Positions 10,901 to 19,624 of a stretch of 23,161 nucleotides of DNA are shown in pieces. How positions within the stretch are numbered: position 1 is the stretch's first letter; the number at the start of each line of letters is the position of its first letter. Below the pieces are notes generated by a model. The model was not told where the DNA came from. It ran no database searches and saw only the letters and a list, made by a program, of their open reading frames with translations. This stretch comes from Mesaphorura yosii (Eukaryota > Arthropoda > Collembola > Poduromorpha > Tullbergiidae), in contig WIXG01000750.1 of NCBI GenBank assembly GCA_009869945.1, positions 1 to 23,161 of the forward strand, read 5' to 3'. The position numbers and the translations under genes are program-made.

Positions 10901-12186
10901 ACAGATTTGTGATTTCAACTGATCCAAAAGACCAGCTTCATCCTCTGGCTGTGGAGTTACAAAATAGGAATAATACTTCAATAACAGTTCCATAGCGGGA
11001 GAAGTTTTTAGTCTGATTTGCATAAAGTTTGTATTTACCCCTGTCGCGAGTAGAGGGTTATTCACGTTCAAAAGAAAATCAAAGTGGATCATCCAAGGTT
11101 GCATGTTTTCTTCGAAAAATTCTGGCAAATCCTTCAAATATAAAGCATGCAGTACACATGAGTAAGTGCGAATGAAAATTATAGAAACGAACGGAAAATA
11201 GTCCACTTCTATCTTTTAACGAACCTGGGAATTCAGTGAATGGAAAATTTTTGCTGTCATAACCAACGAGCTGTAAATTAGCTTCAAAGCTTCCTTGTTG
11301 TTTTCGTTTTGTTTAGATAATTCCACCAGGTTCTACAAGAGCAAGCAATACGTTCAGCGGTCAACATTACTCTCATTACTCTTACGCTGACTGTTGCTAA
11401 ATGCTTACAATAAATAAGTCCGTCAATGGCTTCGCAAACACAGCGAGTACAACTGCAATTTCCGACCATAGCTCCTGAGTCTTGAACTCATGTCGATATC
11501 TTTTGAAGAGTGAGTGAGCAGTTTGTAAAACTCCATTTATAACGTGGAAATCTCCTAAACATCATTGCAAAAGAAACAATCATTTACCCAATAATTCCAT
11601 CCGTGTGTCGATTTAAATCTAGAGTAACATACCTGACGAGAACCTTGACACCATTTCCTGCAAAAGGTTCGGCCATTTTTCTGGAAAGTCTTCTTTGCCG
11701 ATCACCGAGATAGCATCGGTAAGCTGTCTCTGAATACTTTCTGGGGACTTAAGCATAAGTGCTACTATGTTTTGCTTCACAACAACACGGTCATCGTCGT
11801 GAATTTTGTTATAATCTTCGACCTGTACAATAAATAGGACAGTTTGACAGTGTACAAAACATTCCATGTGAGATAATCGATAATCACTCTTACAATTTTC
11901 CAATTTCGCTTGACGAGGTTTTTAAATGCAACGGCCCCAGCTACTCGGATGCTTAAATCAATGTCCTTGTCAATTAGTGTTAAGAGTAGCACTGGGTAGT
12001 TCTTCTGTAACTCAACTCCCTCCAAGAATTTTTCAGCTGCAAAATTGGTATTCATATTTATTAGACAATGCATCTCACTATCCAATTCCAAAGAAACTTA
12101 CCTGATTTTCGTATATTTAAATCGGGATTGAAAGTATTTCCTAAGATTTCAGCCAGGGAATTGACGTTTGCATCATTTAGTTCCAT
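7960..12186 (-). CDS. Cse1: Exportin-2 / CSE1 (cellular apoptosis susceptibility protein), 18 exons, 970 aa
   Basis: Exons: 12186-12102, 12036-11894, 11822-11633, 11554-11409, 11332-11225, 11131-11039, 10948-10781, 10715-10586, 10512-10349, 10277-10088, 9982-9784, 9717-9614, 9539-9291, 9213-9011, 8933-8836, 8764-8450, 8369-8200 and 8117-7960. They total 2913 nt with all phases consistent, and the 970 aa product is essentially the length of human CSE1L. The protein carries importin-alpha back to the cytoplasm with Ran-GTP after nuclear import and is built of HEAT repeats. Diagnostic stretches include the N terminus MELNDANVNSLAEIL, KNLVKRNWKI (importin-beta N domain, exon 2), YAQKYDEEF, SICEKVIIPNMEFR, EGSDIDTRRRAACDLVR, KNPSKPHFNHY, KVSGVVEKKIAAVGITKLL and the C-terminal HYLQAANVQIA. 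Introns are 65-105 nt. The gene is complete with no frameshift and lies head to head with mRpL15. Confidence 0.97.
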
Positions 12187-12641
12187 GTTTACTAAACTCA
12201 CGGTCGGTCCCGGGTTTCGTTAGTGTCAATGTCGGTTGATGTTGATTGGATTGGAATTGGTGCAACAGTTCCAATTTGAAGAATTCAACTTATTCACAGT
12301 ATCCGATTAACTCAGTCAACGCTCTCCTGCGACTTTATAACTTTTACACAGCCGTATGCCGTAACAATTTGGTAATTATTCTCTTAACTGTTTAGCATTC
12401 CAATGATTTCAGCTATGGTCGCTAAAAACGTCAACACAGCTCTCTATTGTATCTCCTGTTTCGCGGTTTGAAAAAGGGAAGGAAAGTTTTGCAAAATCGA
12501 ACGCCGCATGTGAGTTCAAATTTCGTGCATAACATCCTTTACACTTCATGGTTCGGTTCTCGGGGGTAGGCAATTCAGGAGCCAAAAGGGGCCACCGCAG
12601 TTTAGAAGGTGATTAGTTGATTCGTGATTAATTTACTGATA
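12187..12641. promoter_or_regulatory. Divergent promoter region shared by CSE1 and mRpL15
   Basis: 455 bp separate the two ATGs, which face away from each other. I see no convincing TATA box or TCAGT initiator for either gene, consistent with housekeeping promoters. No reading frame or RNA gene is recognised inside. Confidence 0.5.
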
Positions 12642-13770
12642 ATGGCTTTGCGCAGTGGTATTGACCGTGCACTTGGGTTAGTTCGCACTCTCCCTAGAAT
12701 CTCCCTGTTCAACATTAAGGGAGAGTACAAGCAGAAGGTTAGTTCTCGCCGGACCGGCTTGGCGTCAGTGGAGCTTTACGCATTATTTGAATGACCATCC
12801 AGGCAGAAGAGTTAAGCATAATTGTACTGTTTCATTTGCAGAGAAAGCGCGGTCGGGGTCAGCACGGTGGTAAAGAACATGGTGGCCCCCACAAGGGTCA
12901 AAAATATCGCATGTCATATCCAAGGCTTGGATTTGAAGGTGGCCCCATCCCATTTTACACCAAAATCCCCAACGAGCCGTACTACAGCGGTCATCAGTAA
13001 GTAAACAGTTACACAAGTTACGCGTAAGCGGTTCTCCAAGCAATTTGTAAAACGTCTTTTCCCAGCTTGAAACGGCAGTACAAACCCTTGAGTCTTCATC
13101 AATTGCAATTGCTGATTGACACAAACCGCATCAATCCAAATGAGCAGATTGACGTCACCTCTATTTCCAATACGAAAATATTCTTCTTTGACCCGAATGA
13201 AATGCAGTGGGGGTTTCAGCTGACGGATGAGGTAAGTCTTGCCGCTGATGTCTTGATTCGCAATTCTAGTGTTTGACTGGCATAGTCGTGACGGATTTTA
13301 ACGTGCAGGGAATGGATGAATTCCAAGCGAAGGTCAACCTGGAAGTCCAGTGGACGACGGAGAGAGTCATTGCAGCAGTTGAAAGGAATGGTGGAACAAT
13401 CACTACAGCTTACTACGATGTTGACTGCTTATGGGCAGCGAAAGATCCGATTCTATACTTCAAGAAAGGAGTCCCAATTCCCAAGAGGTTGCTCCCACCA
13501 GAAGATGCCATAGAATACTACTCAAGTGCAAAAAATCGAGGATACCTCGCAGATCCTGATGAGATTGCAGAAGAGAGACTTGTCCTGGCTCAAAAGTATG
13601 GGTACAAGCTTCCTGATATCAACTCAGATCCAATGAAGGAACTGCTGCTTCGAAGAAAGGACCCTAGACAGATTTTTTATGGTTTGGAACCAGGCTGGGT
13701 TGTTAATTTGCGTGACAAGTGTATTCTTAAGCCAACCGCCGAATATCTTAAGGCGTACTATAAGGTCTAA
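12642..13770 (+). CDS. mRpL15: Mitochondrial large-subunit ribosomal protein L15 (uL15m), 4 exons, 292 aa
   Basis: Exons are 12642-12737, 12842-12996, 13066-13231 and 13309-13770 (879 nt, ending TAA). The product is a structural protein of the mitochondrial 39S subunit. The uL15 signature begins in exon 2 (RKRGRGQHGGKEHGGPHKGQ) and continues with YPRLGFEGG and PFYTKIP. Exon 3 opens with RQYKPLSLHQLQ, and exon 4 carries NGGTITTAYYD, PIPKRLLPPE, YYSSAKNRGYLADP and RKDPRQIFYGLEPGWVVN. All are close to the animal mitochondrial orthologue, whose human form is 296 aa. The N terminus (MALRSGIDRALGLVRTLPR) is a plausible mitochondrial presequence. Exon 4 was started at 13309 rather than at the earlier open stretch (13273) because only this joint restores the family sequence (TDE-GMDEFQAK). 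It converges with the BPHL-like gene at 13877. Confidence 0.96.
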
Positions 13771-13802
13771 TCTCTTGAACATTGTAAAGCTCACGTTATT
13801 GC

Positions 13803-13819
13803 CTTATTGCTAGCATAAA
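13803..13819. terminator. Possible non-canonical poly(A) signals in the convergent mRpL15/BPHL1 3' region
   Basis: Only 106 bp lie between the stop codons of the plus-strand mRpL15 (13770) and the minus-strand BPHL-like gene (13877). No AATAAA is present for either gene in this gap. Variants are CATAAA on the plus strand (13814-13819) and AATAAG on the minus strand (complement of 13803-13808). A canonical plus-strand AATAAA occurs at 14014-14019, inside the BPHL gene. Confidence 0.3.
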
Positions 13820-13876
13820 ACCTGGAAACGAGCGCTTTCTGACTCCAATTTAGTCACTTTCGGGTTTCAGAAGTTC

Positions 13877-15199
13877 TCAAGTCATTAGAAAATGTTCAAC
13901 CATTTTGATAAACTTGTCGGGGTGAGTTAAGTGCAGGTTATGCTTCGCCTTAGGCCAGACGTAGAATCTGTTAGAAGGTAAATGACATAAAATTATGATG
14001 AATGTAACGTGTAAATAAATTAGTCAGCGTGGTCATACATTGAGTTTTTCACGTGACGATGGTAGTAATGAGCGTGCTCAATCGGCACCATTGGATCCTT
14101 CTCACCAAAAATGATCAAAGTGGACGCAGTAATGCGAGGAATTCCGTTGTAAAGGTATTCGTACGCTGTGTGCCCGTTTTCAAAGTTTTCCAGGCTGATC
14201 TGATTCGCGTCTGCCCACGCGTTCGACATTTCTTCCACGTACTTTTCACTTCTGTGCGCGGCAACAAGAGCGTCTTTCATCTGCGGCGTCCATCCGCTGA
14301 TTTTTCTTATGCCTGCACATTTTCATCAGTCTTTTTGGGTCTGTTAGCCTGGCAAAAATTTCTACGCCCACGTTCTGGCCATTCTGGCGTAATGCATAAC
14401 GCTTACTGTCTCCAAATTGGACTGATTGTCGGTCTGCACGAGAATGCGAACTCCACAGCACAAGTTTCCAGACCCTTTCCGGGAAGTCTATCGCTATGAG
14501 AGCCCCCGTCATACCACCCATGCTCCAGCCTGAGACAGAATGCGAACAGCAACGCAAATCAGCAAATCATGCGATGCGATGTGAAGAAGCTAACTGAACA
14601 TGATTCTCTGCTGGCACTGACCTACGGGCGAAAACTTGTCGTAGCCAAGGGTCTGAAAGAATCAAAATCAGCTGAAAGCCAAACCTCAACAATTCTCTGA
14701 GCACTTGGGCTTTGCACTTACGTTCATCAGTTTCACAAACGTGTGAGCGTCCCGCCTTAGGAAATCGCCCGAAAAATCACGCTTCGGTGGCCTGCTCTTG
14801 CCATAACCTGCATGGAACGGACGCACGGGACGCACGCATTAAATACGATCAAGAAACTTCGCGAGTTGACCTCACCCGGTGGGTCCCACGAAATCCATGT
14901 AAAATCTCGCTGATTCAATTTTGGCAACAACAATTGATAGTCCGTCTGGATACTTCCTAAGTTGAATGCGCATGCCATTCGATTAGCCCAGTGTTTCACT
15001 GAGCGCGAGCATGTAAATTACCGAAAAGTCCCGGAAGAAGTGCCACGACGTGGGGACCATTCCCGACTTTTATGTAGTGAAGATTTTCCGGAGTGTAACA
15101 AGAAACGATAGAAAATATCCGCGTGTGAATTCTGATGGATTTTGTCAAGAGACTGCATGCGCGATTTCTGTGAACAGCAAATTGTAGAAGTAGAGCCAT
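13877..15199 (-). CDS. BPHL/valacyclovirase-like alpha/beta hydrolase, copy 1 (7 exons, 287 aa)
   Basis: Exons are 15199-15022, 14956-14876, 14807-14722, 14652-14622, 14529-14407, 14312-14039 and 13967-13877 (864 nt). It is a serine hydrolase of the biphenyl-hydrolase-like family, which in mammals cleaves amino-acid esters and homocysteine thiolactone in mitochondria. The fold markers are LLPGLFG (55-60, oxyanion region), WDPPGYGKSRPP (83-94), nucleophile elbow GWSMGG with Ser128, Asp239 in GEKDPMVP, and His267 in KHNLHL, so the triad is intact. The residue after the nucleophile is Met129, where human BPHL has the substrate-binding Asp123. The first 40 residues are basic and Ser-rich without acids, like a mitochondrial presequence. 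The open stretch 14406-14313 is an intron, not coding: splicing GTAAGC to the AG at 14314-14313 restores the family block IRKISGW. It has two introns more than the copies at 19625 and 21423. Confidence 0.92.
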
Positions 15200-15948
15200 T
15201 GAGCCCCAGCCGAAGCTGTGCAAGATGTGAAGTCACCCTGAGAACTGAGAACCCGCACTGCTGGATCCTTCGATATCGATCGACCCACTTGAATTCCGCA
15301 ATTCGTAGCTGATTATAAATCCATCTGTCAGACAGTGACGCTGCAACTCAAAAGCAATATGCTTATATGAAACTATTGTTGGAATTCTGAACGGCAGCCT
15401 TTGCTGACAATGGTGCCGTTTTCTTTTGCTATTCCGACATCTACACTTTTAGTTAGCTCGCGTCGGGATACTTTGAAGAAATGAACTGGCCTTCCCTTTA
15501 CCAGCGTCGCCTACAAGCGAGCCGTCTATAAGTCTACACGGCAAGAAGGACGAAAATGATCTAGCGACAATGACGCTCCTTGTGTTTGCGAAATCAACGC
15601 AATCAGACGGAAGCAATGAATCAGATAATACGTATAATTGTGTATTAAAAGTTATCAGCTAACATAATTTTAATGACATACAAATAATAATTAATGTGTT
15701 AGGTAACCAAAATTCTCCTGTCCACTGTTTAATTGAATTATTAATAATTAAGTTGAATTTTGCATTCGCATGTTGCACTTGCAAATCACATCTTCCTAGC
15801 CCCGGTGCCCGTCTGCTCTTCTCCATCTTCTTCTGGTGCCTGTGTGAAAGGTATGGCATTTAAAATTCACTCTCGATTTGTAACTGATAACTGAAGTGTT
15901 AATTTTGTAAGACACTTACATAAATTAGTTTTAGAATAAGTTATTTCT
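15200..15948. other. Promoter of BPHL-like copy 1 and probable spliced 3' UTR of TMX1
   Basis: 15200 to about 15640 is the upstream region of the minus-strand BPHL-like gene, with no reading frame of note. On the minus strand downstream of the TMX1 stop there is a good donor (GTAAGT, from 15919) and a good acceptor (pyrimidine tract then CACACAG, AG at 15841-15840). This suggests a 79-nt 3' UTR intron followed by an exon starting at 15839. Candidate poly(A) signals there are the variant ATTAAA (complement of 15728-15733 and of 15669-15674). No canonical AATAAA was found. Confidence 0.4.
15243..15248 (-). promoter_or_regulatory. Initiator-like TCAGTT upstream of BPHL-like copy 1
   Basis: TCAGTT on the minus strand within the direct repeat TTCTCAGTTCTCAG, about 45 nt before the ATG at 15199. 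No TATA box is seen at the expected distance. Confidence 0.3.
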
Positions 15949-16881
15949 TCAGTCTGCTTTTCGTGCACGGCGCTTCCTCGCCCCATCTGCATTGCTCGAG
16001 CTTCCCGATGGTGATGGCTGGGGAGAGATCTTTTCACTGTCGTCGTCCTCTTCTTCCTGTGAAGAGTGATCGGATCCTGCAGCCTCCTCTTCATCGTCCG
16101 CTTCCTCTTCGTCATCATCGGCAATCTCGTCTTCAACTTTCTCTTCGTTTTGGTTGGGATTTGCATCTCCTCCAGCATTTAAATTGGAATCAGGGGTCTT
16201 TTTCACTCCTGACGGAGGGTAAATGAAGTCAATGACGCAAACCAAAAGAAGCCCCAAAATTAGCCCGATGCAAATAGTTCCTCCTCCAAAGATAAGATAT
16301 GTTGACCAATATGGCAAGCCGTATTCTTGTGTTAGCTTATTCATTAGGTTACGTAATCCCATTGAAATCTTGTAAAACTGAGCCAGCAGTGACATTAGAA
16401 TCGATGATGGAGATTGCCATGTGCTGATTGGCTCGAGGGCCTCCCATTTCTTTTCTTCAACGAAGCTGAGGAGATCTTCCTTCGTTCGTGGGCTTCGGTA
16501 TTGCCGGAACTGGCCACCAACTACATGATAAATCGTTGGGAGCGCAGTAATCATGAACCGACCGCTCAATCCAGGACTGTTTGTCACATCAATCTGTCCC
16601 ACTTGAATGTTCAGGTCATTACTCCAGGTTGAAAACTCTTCCCAAACTGGCTGAAGATTCTTGCAAGCAGGGCACCACGGAGCGAAGAATTCAATCATCC
16701 ATTCACCTTCCAGAATTTGATCCCAGTTGTCATCTGTGATTTGCAGGAGTGTCGTCTTGCTGGATTTTTCAACTTCAGCTGACGCAGTGCTCAGGGGATT
16801 TGACACGAAAAGGAGAATGAGAAGTAACAGAGAACAGGAGGATGTTGAAAATAATATGTGAGGCTTCATTGTTAATTTCAT
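15949..16881 (-). CDS. TMX1: Thioredoxin-related transmembrane protein 1-like (TMX1), intronless CDS, 310 aa
   Basis: This is a type I ER membrane protein with a lumenal thioredoxin domain, a thiol-disulfide oxidoreductase acting on folding clients. A hydrophobic signal peptide spans residues 1-35 (cleavage likely after STASA). The thioredoxin domain (about 40-145) has the active site C70-P-A-C73 in FFAPWCPACKNLQPVWEEF, the same CPAC as human TMX1, and the cis-proline P115 in ALPTIY. A transmembrane segment lies at about 194-220 (IFGGGTICIGLILGLLLVCVI). The cytosolic tail (245-295) is strongly acidic and Ser-rich, and ends in a basic RKRRARKAD that could serve ER retention. The start may be the ATG at 16881 or the in-frame ATG four codons later (16869). 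The CDS is a single exon, unlike all complete neighbours; the human protein is 280 aa, so the tail is slightly longer here. Confidence 0.93.
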   Translation of the reverse strand: MKLTMKPHILFSTSSCSLLLLILLFVSNPLSTASAEVEKSSKTTLLQITDDNWDQILEGEWMIEFFAPWCPACKNLQPVWEEFSTWSNDLNIQVGQIDVTNSPGLSGRFMITALPTIYHVVGGQFRQYRSPRTKEDLLSFVEEKKWEALEPISTWQSPSSILMSLLAQFYKISMGLRNLMNKLTQEYGLPYWSTYLIFGGGTICIGLILGLLLVCVIDFIYPPSGVKKTPDSNLNAGGDANPNQNEEKVEDEIADDDEEEADDEEEAAGSDHSSQEEEDDDSEKISPQPSPSGSSSNADGARKRRARKAD

Positions 16882-16894
16882 TGAGTTTGAACTA

Positions 16895-17560
16895 ATGTCG
16901 AAGTGCAGCCAAATGAACTTTGAAAGTCTAGCCTATTCGGACGCTAGCACGTTGTCCACAACCAGACTGATTTTAACACTTGTCAGTTGCAGCGTTGGTC
17001 TGAACGGAGATGCAGCTGCTAATTATGGCGGTAAGGTGCAATGCCAGCGCTCATGCCTTCCTGGCTGGATAAACTAAAAATAATGAGAGATTATCCATTA
17101 GCAAGGAACTACGCCATAAATTAACAGATAAACATGCACAGTGCAAAGTTTAGCCAGCTTACTTATGTAGTTGCGGTTGTGGTGACTGCGATGCGGTGAA
17201 CTCCGTTGCGGTGAATCGCCCTTTTCCACGTAATTAAAAGATTACGACTTGAATTTAATCTTCGCGAAAACTTGTCATGCGGATGGTAAAGCGAATATTT
17301 TGAAATGTGAGCCCGAGCCGACAGAATCAAGCGAACGCGAAAGGCGAAACGCAGATCAAGCTTTACTACTGCGTGGTGGTGGTCAACACAGATTCAAGTA
17401 TGAAGAAGCAGAGTGCGACGGAGCATCGAATTCCATTAGCAAAAGGAAGAAGCGCATCTGTACTGAAGAACTACAAATTGTTACTTGTAACAATGAGGCC
17501 TACCCCTTTGCAGGCGCATGCAATAAACCGGCAGGAAACCAGAAGTCAATTTCCCTCTGA
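16895..17560 (+). CDS. Candidate small two-exon gene, unknown product (151 aa if real)
   Basis: An ATG at 16895 opens a frame to a donor-like GTAAGG at 17031. Joining 16895-17030 to 17241-17560 (acceptor TTAAAAG before 17241) keeps phase and gives 456 nt ending TGA, followed by a canonical AATAAA at 17614-17619. The product would have a hydrophobic stretch (LILTLVSCSVGLNG) about 25 residues in, then a charged region and a polybasic KRKKR followed by a Cys-containing tail (three Cys), loosely like a processed secreted peptide. Against it: no homology I recognise, the ATG is only 13 bp from the divergent TMX1 ATG, so the 5' UTR would overlap TMX1 coding sequence, and the acceptor is mediocre. 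Treat as a hypothesis. Confidence 0.2.
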
Positions 17561-17613
17561 AACGAACAATGAACTGCTCCGCATCTGTTTACACGATTTC
17601 AAAACTCGGAAGC

Positions 17614-17619
17614 AATAAA
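17614..17619 (+). terminator. Plus-strand poly(A) signal
   Basis: AATAAA on the plus strand, 54 nt after the end of the candidate small gene at 16895-17560, and about 40 nt from the minus-strand signal of the GH43 gene. Confidence 0.3.
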
Positions 17620-17657
17620 AGTCGGGGATGGGACCGGGTGTTTCGGTGTTGAAATGT

Positions 17658-17663
17658 TTTATT
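17658..17663 (-). terminator. Poly(A) signal of the GH43 gene
   Basis: AATAAA on the minus strand, about 46 nt past the TAA stop at 17711-17709. Confidence 0.65.
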
Positions 17664-17708
17664 CTTTGCTCAATGGATAATACAAATGGGCTAGTTAGAA
17701 CACATTGC

Positions 17709-18870
17709 TTAAATTTGGCCGCTTGGAACCTCGAGCGGAATGTTGAGGCCAATTGGTCGTGGAAATCTTGGAGCAGAGTCTGGATTCCAAAAGAATTTCT
17801 CGACTCGGGCGGTACGATTTCCCATCCCTCCGTTAGGATCACGCATTGCATGATAGATCATCCAGGGCTCGGACCCATCTAAAAGGAGCGTTTTGTATAG
17901 TAAAAGACATTTCGAAGAGCCAGGTATCAATTCAATATTAAATGATCTAACCTGGTGAAGTTGTGAACGAAGCGTGCCCGGTTCCATACACATCTTGCTT
18001 ATCATTACGGTAGAAAATGCACTCGTCCTTGTCATTCCACCAGTTTGCTCGTACCATCGGGTCTTTCAGTTCGTCAATACCGAATATCCCGAGACAGTAA
18101 CTTGGCGACCACGCAGGCGACGCTGAAAACACGACGAAAGTACGGCCGTTGTTCTGAAGGACCTGGGGACCTTCGTTAATCGGTGCGTTGTCAATCATCT
18201 CCCAAGGCGACTGAGGCTCTCTGATCAGGGCACGCGGGCCGGAAATCGTGAGAGGGTCACTCATCGGAGCGATGTACAGATTCTGTGGGAATGTTGGGTC
18301 CATTCCAAGGCGCTCGCAGCCGGACCAGATGAAATAGAGTTGCCCATTGCCGTACTGCAGTACCGTTCCATCAATTGCGTAATAGTCTTCTGATGGAGGG
18401 GCAATACTAAAAGTTATAAGTTCTCAGGTGGAAGTTCGTCGATTACGTATGCAAGGTTTATACTGTGGTTATTACCGAACTGCTTCCGCTGTCCATTCGC
18501 CCATAGCATCAGCACTGTTCGACCGAATAGCCCACATTCGATTTGAAGGGACGTTGTTCGCGTCGCCCATTGCGAAGTACACGTACCAGTTTCCATACAA
18601 GAAGTGAATTTCGGGTGCCCATAACTGGCCCTTGCCTGCTGGCAGATTGTAGATTGCTTTGGATTCAGCGTCTCTAAAGTTTGTTAGCACCTTGCTCTTG
18701 TGCACGACGAGTTGGTTGTTGGTTGACAAGATCAGGTAATAAAACCCTTCGTGCAAGGTTACATAAGGATCGGGAGCTGAATAATCAAGCACGGGATTGT
18801 TGTACAACTGCTGGCCGGCGCAGGGAGAGATTAGCACGGCGACCGCGATGAGGAATGGGATGGAGGCCAT
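17709..18870 (-). CDS. Secreted glycoside hydrolase family 43 enzyme (arabinanase/arabinofuranosidase type), 3 exons, 339 aa
   Basis: Exons are 18870-18476, 18406-17952 and 17878-17709 (1020 nt). A signal peptide (residues 1-19, MASIPFLIAVAVLISPCAG) precedes a complete single-domain five-bladed propeller of the GH43 type. The expected catalytic acids are visible: D34 in YSAPDPYV (general base), D144 in YYAIDGTVLQY (pKa modulator) and E210 in APINEGPQVL (general acid). Other blade motifs are GQLWAPEIHF, NGQLYFIWSG, TFVVFSASPAW, YGTGHASF and WMIYHAM. GH43 enzymes release arabinose or xylose from plant cell-wall polysaccharides; the exact substrate cannot be read here. No carbohydrate-binding module is present. 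The family is mainly bacterial and fungal, so horizontal origin is likely. However, two introns of 69 and 73 nt, a signal peptide and an AATAAA show it is settled in the animal genome. Base composition looks slightly more GC-rich than its neighbours. Confidence 0.92.
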
Positions 18871-19624
18871 TTTGCAGCCGTCAAATCAACCTCAGCATTA
18901 AAGACTGAGCGGCAAATGAAACAAATTATAATGGTGCTCGAATCTTTAATAGCATTTGATTCTGACATTTGATTGGGGACATGATTATTGTTTTTTAATA
19001 GGCAGATGTGCTTCAGTCTCACGATTTAGATTTTGAAACCCATCATGCATGATTTAAGTACTTCAGACGACATTATCAGCAGCAATTGCTGCTCACTGCC
19101 TGCAAAATTTCCATGTTTCCTTCAAGTACTTTGTTAGTTTACGCATGATGAGTGAGGCTGTGACGGTGACACAGCATTAAAGTGTATCTGGCTCCAGTCC
19201 ACGGTCACATGAGACAAATTGAAGTGGACACTGGATACCTACTTCAGGATTCAACGATTGAAGTTAGTCTACAACCAAATAAGCACTCGGAGTTCTTCCC
19301 GACAAGAATGCAAATTGTACGCTACATTGTACGTTGGTGAAAGGTGAATTACTTGGATCCCGACCTTTGATTATGATTCATGATCATGTAGTACACTAAT
19401 GTGGCCTCATTTCATCTTCTTCTATCATTGTAGTCGTTCATGTTGAACATTTTCCGAGAGACCGAATTGCAGCGTTGATTAGGATGACAAAGATTTCAGT
19501 TTCAGTTTCATCTCATCCAACACATGGCAAATGCGCTAATTTCATGCTTTAAACTCTGTAAGTGATTCTCCCTGTGAAAACTTCCCCAGTTCCTCTCCTT
19601 CTTTCCTAAACTATCCTGATCAAA
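18871..19624. other. Divergent intergenic region between the GH43 gene and BPHL-like copy 2
   Basis: 754 bp with the GH43 core promoter at the left end. A run TTTCAGTTTCAGTTTCATCTC at about 19495-19515 near the plus-strand gene holds two overlapping initiator-like TCAGTTTC words. A pyrimidine-rich tract precedes the ATG at 19625. No gene or RNA is recognised. Confidence 0.5.
18903..18930 (-). promoter_or_regulatory. Possible TATA plus initiator of the GH43 gene
   Basis: On the minus strand TATAAT (complement of 18925-18930) is followed about 24 nt later by TCAGTC (complement of 18903-18908), some 35 nt before the ATG. The spacing is slightly short for a classical core promoter. Confidence 0.35.

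Noticed and set aside
13273..13308. mRpL15 exon 4 starting upstream at the open frame from 13273
   Set aside because: The extra residues (MTGIVVTDFNVQ) have no counterpart in L15 proteins, and a good acceptor (GTGCAG) just before 13309 gives the expected TDE-GMDEF junction.
14246..14557. Continuous open frame suggesting that BPHL-like copy 1 has a longer, different lid region
   Set aside because: Comparison with copies 2 and 3 shows that 14406-14313 is an intron. Splicing GTAAGC to the AG at 14314-14313 restores the conserved IRKISGW block, while the unspliced frame ends before the catalytic Asp and His.
15867..16178. Basic minus-strand frame overlapping the TMX1 tail
   Set aside because: It is the +1 shadow of the acidic Asp/Glu repeat region of TMX1, which automatically yields Lys/Arg/Met-rich translations.
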